From assembly GCF_021147775.1 (NCBI RefSeq), contig NZ_JAGTPK010000031.1:1-61936 (forward strand): a stretch of DNA of 61,936 nucleotides, read 5' to 3'. Made by a program: the position numbers and the translations under genes. This document shows, one piece after another, positions 14,821 to 22,960 of this stretch. Numbering within the stretch: position 1 is the first letter of the stretch; each line of letters opens with the position of its first letter. The DNA is from Pseudomonas californiensis (GTDB taxonomy: Bacteria; Pseudomonadota; Gammaproteobacteria; Pseudomonadales; Pseudomonadaceae). The notes beneath the pieces were generated by a model. That model made no database searches, was not told where the DNA came from, and saw nothing but the letters and a program-made list of their open reading frames with translations.

Positions 14821-17148
14821 GTGACCCTGACCCTTCCTGAAAACCCCCTTGCCCAAGCCTCTGCCGGCCTCGCTGCGCCGCCACGCTATGTGGTGGCAGT
14901 GCGAGCCTTGTGCGAATTCACTGCCAAGGTCGGTGATCTTGATCTGCGCTTCACCCCATCGCCAACCGCCCAGGAGGGGATTGCCGGGCATCGCACCGTC
15001 GCCTCAAGGCGCGGTGCGGGCTATCAGGCTGAGCTGTCACTGACTGGCGATTATCGTGAACTGACCGTGCGGGGCAGGGCAGACGGCTACGATCCTGTCA
15101 GTAATCAGCTTGAAGAGGTCAAGACTTACCGTGGCGATCTGGATGCCATGCCAGCCAACCACCGGCAACTGCACTGGGCGCAGGTGAAAGTCTATGGTTG
15201 GCTGCTGTGCCAGCAGTTGGGCCTCAAGGAGGTCACGCTGGCGCTGGTGTACTTCAACATCGTCAGTGAGAATGAAACGCTGATTCGGGAACACTTCAGC
15301 GTCGATGCGCTGCAGCAGTTCTTCGAGCAGCAGTGCGCGATATTCCTCGGCTGGGCGCAGCAGGAGCTGACTCACACCCAGTCGCTGCACAGTGAACTGA
15401 CCGCGTTGACATTTCCACACACAACATTTCGAACTGGCCAGCGTGCCTTGGCCGAGTCTGTGTACAAGGCGGTAAGCACCGGCTGTTGCCTGATGGCGCA
15501 GGCACCAACCGGTATTGGCAAGACAGTAGGCACGCTGTTTCCGCTGCTCAAGGCCGTGCCCGGACAGAAACTCGACAAGGTGGTTTTTCTCACCGCCAAG
15601 ACGCCCGGTCGGCGGTTGGCGCTGGACGCCTTGCACATCATTGGACGCAACGCGCCCACCCTGAAGCTCCGTGTATTGGAACTGGTGGCACGGGACAAGG
15701 CTTGCGAGCATCTGGACAAAGCCTGCAACGGAGATTCCTGCCCCTTGGCGCGCGGTTTCTATGATCGCTTGCCTGCCGCACGCTCGGCCGCGCTGCAATC
15801 ACCCTGGCTGGATCAGGCTGGTGTGCGCGAGGTCGCGTTGCAGCATCAGGTCTGCCCGTATTACCTGAGCCAGGAACTGGCGCGCTGGTCCGACGTGGTG
15901 GTTGCCGATTACAACTATTACTTCGACCTGAGCGCGCTGCTCTTTGGTCTGAGCCAGCTCAACCAGTGGCGTGTGGCTGTGCTGGTCGACGAAGCGCATA
16001 ACATGGTCGAACGAGCGCGGCAGATGTACAGCGCAAGTCTGGATCAAAATCAGGTAAAGGCCCTGATCCCGACCGCACCCGAGCCCGTCAAAAAAGCACT
16101 GCAACGCCTGAACCGGCAGTGGAGTGCATTGCACAAGGAACAGTCGGGCGTCTATCAGGCCTATGCAAAAACGCCGGACAAGTTCGTCAACAGCTTGAAC
16201 CTGTGTATTACGGCTCTTGGCGACTTCTTCAACGAGCACCCGCAAAACGTCGAAGGCGCCTTGCAGGGCTTCTACCTGGAAGCGATCGGTTTTTCGCGTA
16301 TCGCCGAACTGTTCGATGAGCACTTCATTTTCGATATTGCCAAGCGCGACGTTGGCAGCAAGGGCAGCCTGTCGCGGCTGAGTCTGCGCAATGTGGTGCC
16401 TGCGCGCTTCATTCGTCCGCGCCTGACAGCGGCGCGCAGCACTGTGTTGTTTTCCGCCACCCTCAGCCCTCGGCACTATTACGCCGACCTGCTCGGCTTG
16501 CCGAGCAACACCGCCTGGATCGATGTCGAGTCGCCATTCCACCATGAGCAGTTGGAGGTGCGCATTGTCAGCCGGATCTCCACCCGCTACGCCCATCGTC
16601 AGGCTTCACTGGCACCTATCGTCGAGCTGATGGCTGAGCAGTTTGAAGCTCGGCCGGGCAATTACCTGGCGTTCTTCAGCAGCTTCGATTACCTGCAGCA
16701 GGTGGCAGACCTGATGGCGCGGACCCACCCGAATGTCCCACTGTGGCAGCAGGCCAGGGGGATGGGCGAGAGTGAGCGACAGGCGTTTCTCGACCGCTTT
16801 ACGCTCAACAGTCAGGGTATCGGTTTTGCGGTGTTGGGCGGTGCGTTTGGCGAGGGTATCGATTTGCCGGGCGCGCGCTTGATAGGCGCGTTCATCGCCA
16901 CGCTGGGGTTGCCGCAATTGAACCCGGTCAATGAGCAGTTCAAGCAGCGAATGGCTGCATTGTTTGGTGCAGGCTACGATTACACCTATCTTTATCCCGG
17001 GCTGCAGAAAGTCGTGCAGGCGGCCGGGCGGGTGATCAGAAGTCAGAGTGATCGCGGGGTCGTCACCCTGATCGATGACCGCTTTGCCGAGCGCAAGGTC
17101 ACGCAGCTGTTTCCCGCCTGGTGGCGGCTTGGCCCCTCAGATACTTAG
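14821..17148 (+). CDS. DEAD_2 (DinG/XPD-like) DNA helicase with N-terminal nuclease-like domain
   Basis: A 775-residue superfamily 2 helicase. Residues 1-170 look like a PD-(D/E)XK nuclease: RGRADGYDP followed by LEEVKTYRGD supplies the D and ExK residues. Walker A is APTGIGKT (about 225-232), DEAH is VLVDEAHN (about 390), and cysteines of an XPD-type Fe-S cluster occur in CEHLDKACNGDSCPL with a fourth in HQVCPYY. A conserved C-terminal motif VQAAGRVIRS (motif VI) is intact. It should unwind DNA 5'-3' in repair. GTG at 14821 is the first possible start after a stop and has a weak ribosome site. From memory such genes in pseudomonads sit beside a FAN1/VRR-NUC gene; none is here. Confidence 0.85.
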   Translation: MTLTLPENPLAQASAGLAAPPRYVVAVRALCEFTAKVGDLDLRFTPSPTAQEGIAGHRTVASRRGAGYQAELSLTGDYRELTVRGRADGYDPVSNQLEEVKTYRGDLDAMPANHRQLHWAQVKVYGWLLCQQLGLKEVTLALVYFNIVSENETLIREHFSVDALQQFFEQQCAIFLGWAQQELTHTQSLHSELTALTFPHTTFRTGQRALAESVYKAVSTGCCLMAQAPTGIGKTVGTLFPLLKAVPGQKLDKVVFLTAKTPGRRLALDALHIIGRNAPTLKLRVLELVARDKACEHLDKACNGDSCPLARGFYDRLPAARSAALQSPWLDQAGVREVALQHQVCPYYLSQELARWSDVVVADYNYYFDLSALLFGLSQLNQWRVAVLVDEAHNMVERARQMYSASLDQNQVKALIPTAPEPVKKALQRLNRQWSALHKEQSGVYQAYAKTPDKFVNSLNLCITALGDFFNEHPQNVEGALQGFYLEAIGFSRIAELFDEHFIFDIAKRDVGSKGSLSRLSLRNVVPARFIRPRLTAARSTVLFSATLSPRHYYADLLGLPSNTAWIDVESPFHHEQLEVRIVSRISTRYAHRQASLAPIVELMAEQFEARPGNYLAFFSSFDYLQQVADLMARTHPNVPLWQQARGMGESERQAFLDRFTLNSQGIGFAVLGGAFGEGIDLPGARLIGAFIATLGLPQLNPVNEQFKQRMAALFGAGYDYTYLYPGLQKVVQAAGRVIRSQSDRGVVTLIDDRFAERKVTQLFPAWWRLGPSDT

Positions 17149-17256
17149 GGATCGATAACTGAGCGGCGTGGTCGAACTGCCAGTAAACTGCCGCATCACT
17201 GGCGTGTTCGCCAACGGCGTTGTTTTCGTATTCCAATTTTTAGCCATGGAGGTTGT

Positions 17257-18903
17257 ATGAGTCTCAGCCCTTTCGCCGGCAAGCTGGCACCTGCTCAGTT
17301 GTTGGTCGATATTCCCCGACTGGTGACGGCGTACTACACCGGTCAGCCGGATGCCTCGGTTGCGACCCAGCGCGTTTCGTTCGGGACCTCCGGGCATCGT
17401 GGTACTTCGTTTGAGCTGAGCTTCAATGAGTGGCACGTTCTGGCCATCAGCCAGGCGATCTGCCTTTATCGCCAGACAAAAGGTATCGATGGTCCGCTGT
17501 TTCTGGGTGCAGATACCCACGCGCTGTCGACCCCAGCCGCTGCTACAGCACTTGAAGTCCTGGCCGCCAACGGCGTCACCGTGATGATTTCCCAAGGCGA
17601 TGAATACACGCCGACACCGGCGGTTTCTCACGCGATCATCTGCTACAACCGTGGCCGTACCTCGGGCTTTGCGGACGGTATTGTCATTACCCCGTCGCAT
17701 AACCCGCCACAAAGCGGTGGCTTCAAATACAACCCGCCCAATGGCGGCCCGGCCGACAGTGACGTCACCAAATGGATTGAGAACAAGGCCAACGAATTGC
17801 TGGCCGAGAAGGTGCTGGGCGTCTCGCGCATGAGCCACGAAAAGGCACTGCGCGCTGACACTACCCACCGCCATGACTACGTGAACACCTATGTGGCCGA
17901 TCTCAAAAGCGTGATCGACATGGACGCCATCCGCGATGCGGGCCTGCGTCTGGGCGTCGATCCCCTGGGCGGTGCTGGCGTCAACTACTGGTCGGCGATT
18001 GGCGAACACTACGGCCTGAACCTGGACGTGGTGAACAAATTCGTCGACGCCACGTTCCGCTTCATGAGCGTGGACTGGGACGGCCAGATTCGTATGGACC
18101 CGTCTTCCAGCCATGCCATGCAAAGCCTGATCGGCCTTAAAGACCGCTATCAGGTCGCTTTCGCCTGCGACCCGGACCATGACCGCCACGGCATCGTGAC
18201 GCCTACCGGTGGCCTGATGACGCCCAACAGCTATCTGGCGGTGTCTATCGACTACCTGTTCCAGAATCGTCCTGAATGGCGCACCGATGCTGCCGTGGGC
18301 AAGACCGTGGTCAGCAGCGGCATGATTGACCGGGTTGCCAAGCGTCTCGGCCGTCGCTTGTATGAAGTGCCGGTGGGCTTCAAATATTTTGCTGATGGAC
18401 TGTTTGACGGTTCGCTGGGTTTTGGTGGCGAGGAGAGCGCTGGCGCTTCGTTCCTGCGTCGCGACGGTTCTGTCTGGACGACCGACAAGGATGGCTTGAT
18501 CCCGGCATTGCTGGCGGCCGAAATGACCGCGCGTATCGGCCGTGACCCGAGCGAGCTGTACAAGACAATGACCGACGAGCTGGGCCAGCCTTTCTCGACG
18601 CGGGTCGATGCCAAGGCCAATCCGCAGCAGAAAGCGTTGCTTAGCAAGTTGTCACCGGATCGGGTGACATCCACTGAGCTGGCGGGGGAATCCATCCAGA
18701 ATATTCTCAGCAAGGCACCGGGCAACGATCAGGCATTTGGCGGCTTGAAAGTCATGACCGAAAACGGCTGGTTCGCAGCGCGGCCCTCGGGCACCGAGGA
18801 CATCTACAAGATCTACGCCGAAAGCTTTATCAGCGAGGATCATCTCCAGCGTCTGGTAGCAGAAGCTCAGGTGTTGGTTGACGGGGCCATTTCAGCCAAA
18901 TAA
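17257..18903 (+). CDS. pgm: Phosphoglucomutase, alpha-D-glucose phosphate-specific
   Basis: A 548-residue member of the alpha-phosphohexomutase family, the usual length for bacterial Pgm. The phosphoserine loop TPSHNP places the catalytic Ser at 147, the metal loop CDPDHDRHG lies near 303-311, the sugar-binding GGEESAG near 390 and the phosphate-binding RPSGTED near the C-terminus. It interconverts glucose-1-phosphate and glucose-6-phosphate for glycogen, trehalose and exopolysaccharide metabolism. GGAGG precedes the ATG and a strong terminator follows. Confidence 0.96.
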   Translation: MSLSPFAGKLAPAQLLVDIPRLVTAYYTGQPDASVATQRVSFGTSGHRGTSFELSFNEWHVLAISQAICLYRQTKGIDGPLFLGADTHALSTPAAATALEVLAANGVTVMISQGDEYTPTPAVSHAIICYNRGRTSGFADGIVITPSHNPPQSGGFKYNPPNGGPADSDVTKWIENKANELLAEKVLGVSRMSHEKALRADTTHRHDYVNTYVADLKSVIDMDAIRDAGLRLGVDPLGGAGVNYWSAIGEHYGLNLDVVNKFVDATFRFMSVDWDGQIRMDPSSSHAMQSLIGLKDRYQVAFACDPDHDRHGIVTPTGGLMTPNSYLAVSIDYLFQNRPEWRTDAAVGKTVVSSGMIDRVAKRLGRRLYEVPVGFKYFADGLFDGSLGFGGEESAGASFLRRDGSVWTTDKDGLIPALLAAEMTARIGRDPSELYKTMTDELGQPFSTRVDAKANPQQKALLSKLSPDRVTSTELAGESIQNILSKAPGNDQAFGGLKVMTENGWFAARPSGTEDIYKIYAESFISEDHLQRLVAEAQVLVDGAISAK

Positions 18904-18917
18904 AGCGCTCTGCCTGA

Positions 18918-18948
18918 AACCTCGAACCTTACCGGTTCGAGGTTTTTT
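18918..18948 (+). terminator. Rho-independent terminator of pgm
   Basis: An 11-bp perfect stem AACCTCGAACC / GGTTCGAGGTT with a 5-base loop, followed by a T run, 15 bp after the pgm stop and facing the convergent parvulin gene. Confidence 0.9.
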
Positions 18949-18965
18949 ATATCCGGCTGTGTCGA

Positions 18966-19241
18966 TCAATCGCGATAGAAGACTTGCACCAGGTGGTAGC
19001 CGAACTTGCTCTTGATCGGTCCATGCACAGTGCGCAGCGGTTTTTTGAAGATCACCTGATCAATCGCGCCCACCATCTGCCCGGGCCGCACCTCGCCCAG
19101 ATCGCCGCCACGTTTGCCCGACGGGCAGCTAGAATGCTTCCTGGCCAGTACATCAAAAGCCTCGCCCTTGGCGATGCGCTGCTTGAGCTGCTCGGCTTCT
19201 TCGGCGGTTTTCACCAGAATGTGTCGGGCCTGGGCTTTCAT
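18966..19241 (-). CDS. ppiC: Parvulin-type peptidyl-prolyl cis-trans isomerase
   Basis: A 91-residue single-domain parvulin: ARHILVKTAEEAEQL at the start, HSSCPSGKRGGDLGEV in the middle, FGYHLVQV at the end, which supply the catalytic His and Cys/Ser residues of PpiC. No signal peptide, so cytoplasmic. A second parvulin is encoded at 30123-30404 with the same architecture. It is convergent with pgm and divergent from the PilU-like gene. Confidence 0.92.
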   Translation of the reverse strand: MKAQARHILVKTAEEAEQLKQRIAKGEAFDVLARKHSSCPSGKRGGDLGEVRPGQMVGAIDQVIFKKPLRTVHGPIKSKFGYHLVQVFYRD

Positions 19242-19368
19242 GTCGCAATATCACCTGTTGAAAAAGGCTGCCATTATGCCTGTCTCTGGTATCGGGTGCC
19301 TGCCCTGACGTCGGTTGCCTTCAAGCTGACGGCCTGTCGTATTTCATTTATTTCGTACGGAATTGATT

Positions 19369-20535
19369 ATGGATTTCCCGGCGTTGTTGAAGATTCTGGC
19401 CAGCCAGGATGGATCGGACCTTTATCTTTCTACCGGAGCGCCGCCATGCGCCAAGTTCAATGGCGTGCTCAAGCCGCTGGGTACTGAAACCCTCAAGCCC
19501 GGCGACGTGGCGCTGGTGGCCCAGGGGCTGATGGATGAGGAACAGAAACTCGAGTTCCAGCGCGAGCTCGAGATGAACCTCGCGGTGTCGCTGCCCGGCA
19601 TCGGGCGATTCCGCATCAACGTGTTCATGCAGCGCAACGAAGTGTCTATCGTGGCGCGTAACATCAAGCTGGACATTCCAAAGTTCGAGGACCTTCATCT
19701 GCCACCGGTGCTGCTTGATGTGATCATGGAAAAACACGGTCTGGTGCTGTTTGTCGGGGCTACCGGTTCGGGCAAATCAACGTCGCTTGCTGCGCTCATT
19801 GACTACCGCAACCGCAACGCCAGCGGTCACATCATCACCATTGAAGACCCGGTCGAATTCATCCACCGACACAAGAAATCCATCGTCAACCAGCGCGAAG
19901 TCGGCGTGGATACGCGCAGTTTCCGTGCAGCACTGAAAAACACCCTGCGTCAGGCGCCGGACGTAATCCTGATCGGCGAAATCCGCGACCGCGAAACCAT
20001 GGAGCACGCATTGGCGTTCGCTGACACCGGGCATCTCGCGATCTCCACGTTGCACGCCAACAATGCCAACCAGGCGCTGGACCGGATCATCAACTTTTTC
20101 CCCGAAGAGCGTCATGCACAACTGCTGCATGATCTGGGCAACAACCTCAAGGCGTTCGTGTCTCAGCGTCTGGTCAGAACCCCCGACGGCAAGCGGCGTG
20201 CTGCGGTGGAAGTGATGATGGGCACGCCGACCATTCGTGACCTCATCCAGCGCAACGAACTGAAAGAGCTCAAGGGCATCATGGAGAAGTCCGGCAGTCT
20301 GGGCATGCAGACCTTTGACACTGCACTGTTCAATCTGGCGGTCGAAGGGGCGATCAGCGAAGAGGAGGCACTCAAGCACGCCGACTCACAGAACAACGTG
20401 CGCCTGCGTCTCAAACTTCACGGTGAAGGTGCGGTGAACACCATTACCACAGCACCTGCGGCGCCTCAGGGTTCCAGTAAACCAAACATGTCTGAATGGG
20501 GGCTGGTCGGCGACGAACCCCCGTCCAACAGCTGA
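19369..20535 (+). CDS. PilT/PilU-family type IV pilus retraction ATPase, stand-alone copy
   Basis: A 388-residue secretion ATPase with Walker A GATGSGKST (130-138), Asp box TIEDPVEFIH, Walker B DVILIGEIRD (198-207) and His box ISTLHANN. Residues match PilU more than PilT by eye (GSDLYLSTGAPP start, long C-terminal tail after the HADSQN segment). Such ATPases drive pilus retraction at the inner membrane. There are no other pil genes nearby, so this is probably a third paralogue separate from the pilTU locus. ATG at 19369 chosen over an upstream TTG two codons earlier. Confidence 0.88.
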   Translation: MDFPALLKILASQDGSDLYLSTGAPPCAKFNGVLKPLGTETLKPGDVALVAQGLMDEEQKLEFQRELEMNLAVSLPGIGRFRINVFMQRNEVSIVARNIKLDIPKFEDLHLPPVLLDVIMEKHGLVLFVGATGSGKSTSLAALIDYRNRNASGHIITIEDPVEFIHRHKKSIVNQREVGVDTRSFRAALKNTLRQAPDVILIGEIRDRETMEHALAFADTGHLAISTLHANNANQALDRIINFFPEERHAQLLHDLGNNLKAFVSQRLVRTPDGKRRAAVEVMMGTPTIRDLIQRNELKELKGIMEKSGSLGMQTFDTALFNLAVEGAISEEEALKHADSQNNVRLRLKLHGEGAVNTITTAPAAPQGSSKPNMSEWGLVGDEPPSNS

Positions 20536-20543
20536 ATCGTTTT

Positions 20544-21305
20544 TTACTGGGCAAGCCAGCCGCCATCGACGTTCCAGGCAGCGCCGCGAACCTGAACCGC
20601 CGCGTCGCTGCACAGGAACAGCACCAGTTCACCCAGTTGCTGCGGCGTTACAAAATCCAGCGACGGCTGTTTCTCGGCCAACAAGTCCTGGCGTGCCTGA
20701 TCTGTATCGCCTCCGCGTTTGTCGATCTGTTGCTGCACCAGGGGCGTCAGCACCCATCCCGGACAGATCGCGTTGCAGGTGACGTTGCTGCGCGCGGTTT
20801 CCAGCGCCACTACTTTGGTCAGTCCGATAACGCCATGCTTGGCTGCTACATAGGCGGCCTTGCCAGTCGAACCCACGAGGCCGTGCACTGAAGCGACATT
20901 GATGATTCTGCCCCAGTCTTTACTGCGCATGCCTGGCATGCACAAGCGGGTGGTATGGAACACAGAGGACAGGTTGATGGCCATGATCGAGTCCCACTGC
21001 TCGACCGGGAAGTCCTCGATATTGCTCACATGCTGAATGCCAGCGTTGTTGACCAGGATGTCGACACCGCCAAACTCCTGGTCGGCGTAGGCAATCATAT
21101 CGGCGATCTGCGCCGGATCGCTGACATCCGCGGCATGATGGCCAACCCTGACGCCCAATTGCTCGACATTCCTGACCACTGCCGAGGCGTCGCCAAACCC
21201 GTTCAACACCAGATTGGCACCTGCTTTGGCAAGCTCCAGCGCGATACCCAGCCCGATGCCGCTGGTCGAACCTGTTACCAGGGCGGTTTTACCATGCAGA
21301 CTCAT
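20544..21305 (-). CDS. bdhA: 3-hydroxybutyrate dehydrogenase (SDR family)
   Basis: A 253-residue short-chain dehydrogenase with TGSTSGIG (NAD site, about 9-16), NNAGIQHV, catalytic Ser in NVASVHGLVG and YVAAK tetrad (Tyr/Lys). The residues around QHV and the C-terminal DGGW are typical of D-3-hydroxybutyrate dehydrogenase, which oxidises 3-hydroxybutyrate to acetoacetate. GAGGAAG lies upstream of the ATG at 21305, and the gene starts 10 bp after the permease, so both share the sigma-54 promoter at 22766. Confidence 0.93.
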   Translation of the reverse strand: MSLHGKTALVTGSTSGIGLGIALELAKAGANLVLNGFGDASAVVRNVEQLGVRVGHHAADVSDPAQIADMIAYADQEFGGVDILVNNAGIQHVSNIEDFPVEQWDSIMAINLSSVFHTTRLCMPGMRSKDWGRIINVASVHGLVGSTGKAAYVAAKHGVIGLTKVVALETARSNVTCNAICPGWVLTPLVQQQIDKRGGDTDQARQDLLAEKQPSLDFVTPQQLGELVLFLCSDAAVQVRGAAWNVDGGWLAQ

Positions 21306-21315
21306 AAACGCTTCC

Positions 21316-22707
21316 TCATACGATGCCAGTGGCATAGAACGTTGCGATCACGACGAAAACCGCGAGGGTCTTGATCAGCGTGATCCCGAAAATATCCTTG
21401 TAGGCTTCACGATGAGTCAGCCCGGTGACTGCCAGCAGGGTAATGACCGCGCCGTTGTGCGGCAGGGTGTCCATGCCGCCGCTGGCCATGGCCGCTACGC
21501 GGTGCAGCACTTCGAGCGGAATGTTCGCGGCATTGGCTGCGGCGATGAACTGTTGCGACATGGCTGCCAGTGCGATGCTCATGCCTCCAGAGGCTGAGCC
21601 GGTGATGCCAGCCAGAAGCGTTACGGTGACGGCTTCATTGACCAGTGGATCGGGAATACTTTTCAAGCCGTTGGCCAGCACCAGAAAACCCGGCAGCGAG
21701 GCGATCACCGCTCCAAAGCCATATTCCGAGGCGGTGTTCATGGCCGCCAGCAGCGCACCACTGACTGCACTCTTGGTGCCTTCGGCCAGCCGACTCTTGA
21801 TGGCTCTGAAGCCGAAGATCAACACCATCAGAATGCCGATCAACAGGGCGGCTTCCACGGCCCAGATAGCTGTGAGTTTAGCGATCTCGGTCTGCACCGG
21901 CGTCGCCATGCCCGGCAAGGCCAGTGTGTGGGTCTTGCCATACCACTGTGGAATCCAGCCCGTGAACAACAGGTTCATGACGCCTACCGCGATCAGCGGA
22001 GACACGGCCAGCCAAGGGTTGGGTAATTTGAGATCAGCCGCCGTTTCTGGCTCATTGCGCAGCTCGGTGCCGTAACCTTCACCGGCGCGCTGAGCCTTGT
22101 TGCGCTGGCGTTGCAGGTACAGCATGCCCGCGCAAAACACGAACACCGATCCGATCAGGCCCAGCCACGGCGCAGCCCAGGCGGTGGTGTTGAAAAAGGT
22201 AGTCGGGATAATGTTCTGGATTTGTGGCGTTCCGGGCAGCGCGTCCATGGTGAACGAAAAGGCCCCCAGGGCGATGGTGGCCGGAATCAGTCTTTTGGGT
22301 ATGTCGCTTTGCCGGAACATCTCGGCGGCAAATGGGTACACCGCAAATACCACCACAAACAGCGATACGCCGCCGTAAGTGAGCAGGGCGCAGACCAGTA
22401 CGATTACCAGCATGGCCTGACGCGTCCCAAGCACACCAATAGCGGCTGCGACGATGGAGCGCGAAAAGCCGGAGAGCTCGATCAGCTTGCCGAACACCGC
22501 GCCGAGCAGAAATACCGGGAAATAGAGTTTGATGAAGCCGACCATCTTGTCCATGAACACCCCGGTAAAGGCGGGCGCTACAGCCGAAGGGTCGGTGAGC
22601 AGTACGGCACCGAGGGCGGCGATGGGGGCGAAAAGAATGACGCTGTAGCCGCGATAGGCAGCCAGCATCAACAGCGCAAGCGCTGCCAGTGCGATGAGAA
22701 CGCTCAT
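21316..22707 (-). CDS. GntP-family permease, probable 3-hydroxybutyrate transporter
   Basis: A 463-residue GntP-family integral membrane protein with about 12 hydrophobic segments and the conserved TYGGVSLFVVVFAVYPFA and PGTPQIQN motifs. It is cotranscribed with bdhA and lies downstream of a sigma-54 activator, the same trio as PA2003-PA2005 in P. aeruginosa, which is why I assign 3-hydroxybutyrate rather than gluconate. AGGAG precedes the ATG. The -24/-12 promoter about 60 bp upstream supports HbcR-type control. Confidence 0.88.
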   Translation of the reverse strand: MSVLIALAALALLMLAAYRGYSVILFAPIAALGAVLLTDPSAVAPAFTGVFMDKMVGFIKLYFPVFLLGAVFGKLIELSGFSRSIVAAAIGVLGTRQAMLVIVLVCALLTYGGVSLFVVVFAVYPFAAEMFRQSDIPKRLIPATIALGAFSFTMDALPGTPQIQNIIPTTFFNTTAWAAPWLGLIGSVFVFCAGMLYLQRQRNKAQRAGEGYGTELRNEPETAADLKLPNPWLAVSPLIAVGVMNLLFTGWIPQWYGKTHTLALPGMATPVQTEIAKLTAIWAVEAALLIGILMVLIFGFRAIKSRLAEGTKSAVSGALLAAMNTASEYGFGAVIASLPGFLVLANGLKSIPDPLVNEAVTVTLLAGITGSASGGMSIALAAMSQQFIAAANAANIPLEVLHRVAAMASGGMDTLPHNGAVITLLAVTGLTHREAYKDIFGITLIKTLAVFVVIATFYATGIV

Positions 22708-22765
22708 CAGGTGTCTCCTGTTGTTATTTTTTTAGTGAAGCGCAGAGGTACCGCTCAATGGCTAT

Positions 22766-22781
22766 AGCTGATTTCGTGCCA
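22766..22781 (-). promoter_or_regulatory. Sigma-54 (-24/-12) promoter of the permease-bdhA operon
   Basis: Read on the minus strand the bases are TGGCACGAAATCAGCT: a perfect -24 TGGCAC, a 5-bp spacer, and GC at -12 (TTGC reduced to CAGC). It lies about 60 bp ahead of the permease ATG and downstream of a gene for a GAFTGA-type activator. Confidence 0.75.
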
Positions 22782-22934
22782 TGTCGCCAACCTGTTGAAA
22801 TTTATCGAAATTTATCGAGGAGGCGATTAGTTGAGCGGTCGGTTGTCTCAAGGCGTGGACGTTTGACTTGCTTGGGAGACGTTTCTGCAGGGCACGCGAC
22901 GTCTTGAAGGCTCAAGCAAGGCGGTAACAACGTT

Positions 22935-22959
22935 GTCTCTATATGGAGACGGCCGTCTC
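22935..22959. promoter_or_regulatory. Candidate upstream activator site (GTCTC/GAGAC repeats)
   Basis: GTCTC-N6-GAGAC (22935-22950) followed at once by GGCC-GTCTC, so that GAGACGGCCGTCTC is a perfect 14-bp palindrome (22946-22959). A further GTCTC and GAGAC pair occurs at about 22846 and 22875. They lie 70-190 bp upstream of the sigma-54 promoter, the usual enhancer distance. The palindrome also directly follows the activator gene's stop, so a terminator role is an alternative. Confidence 0.5.
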
Positions 22960-22960
22960 G

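Noticed and set aside
17137..18189. 350-codon open frame antisense to pgm
   Set aside because: Complementary to a well conserved gene; no motif of its own.
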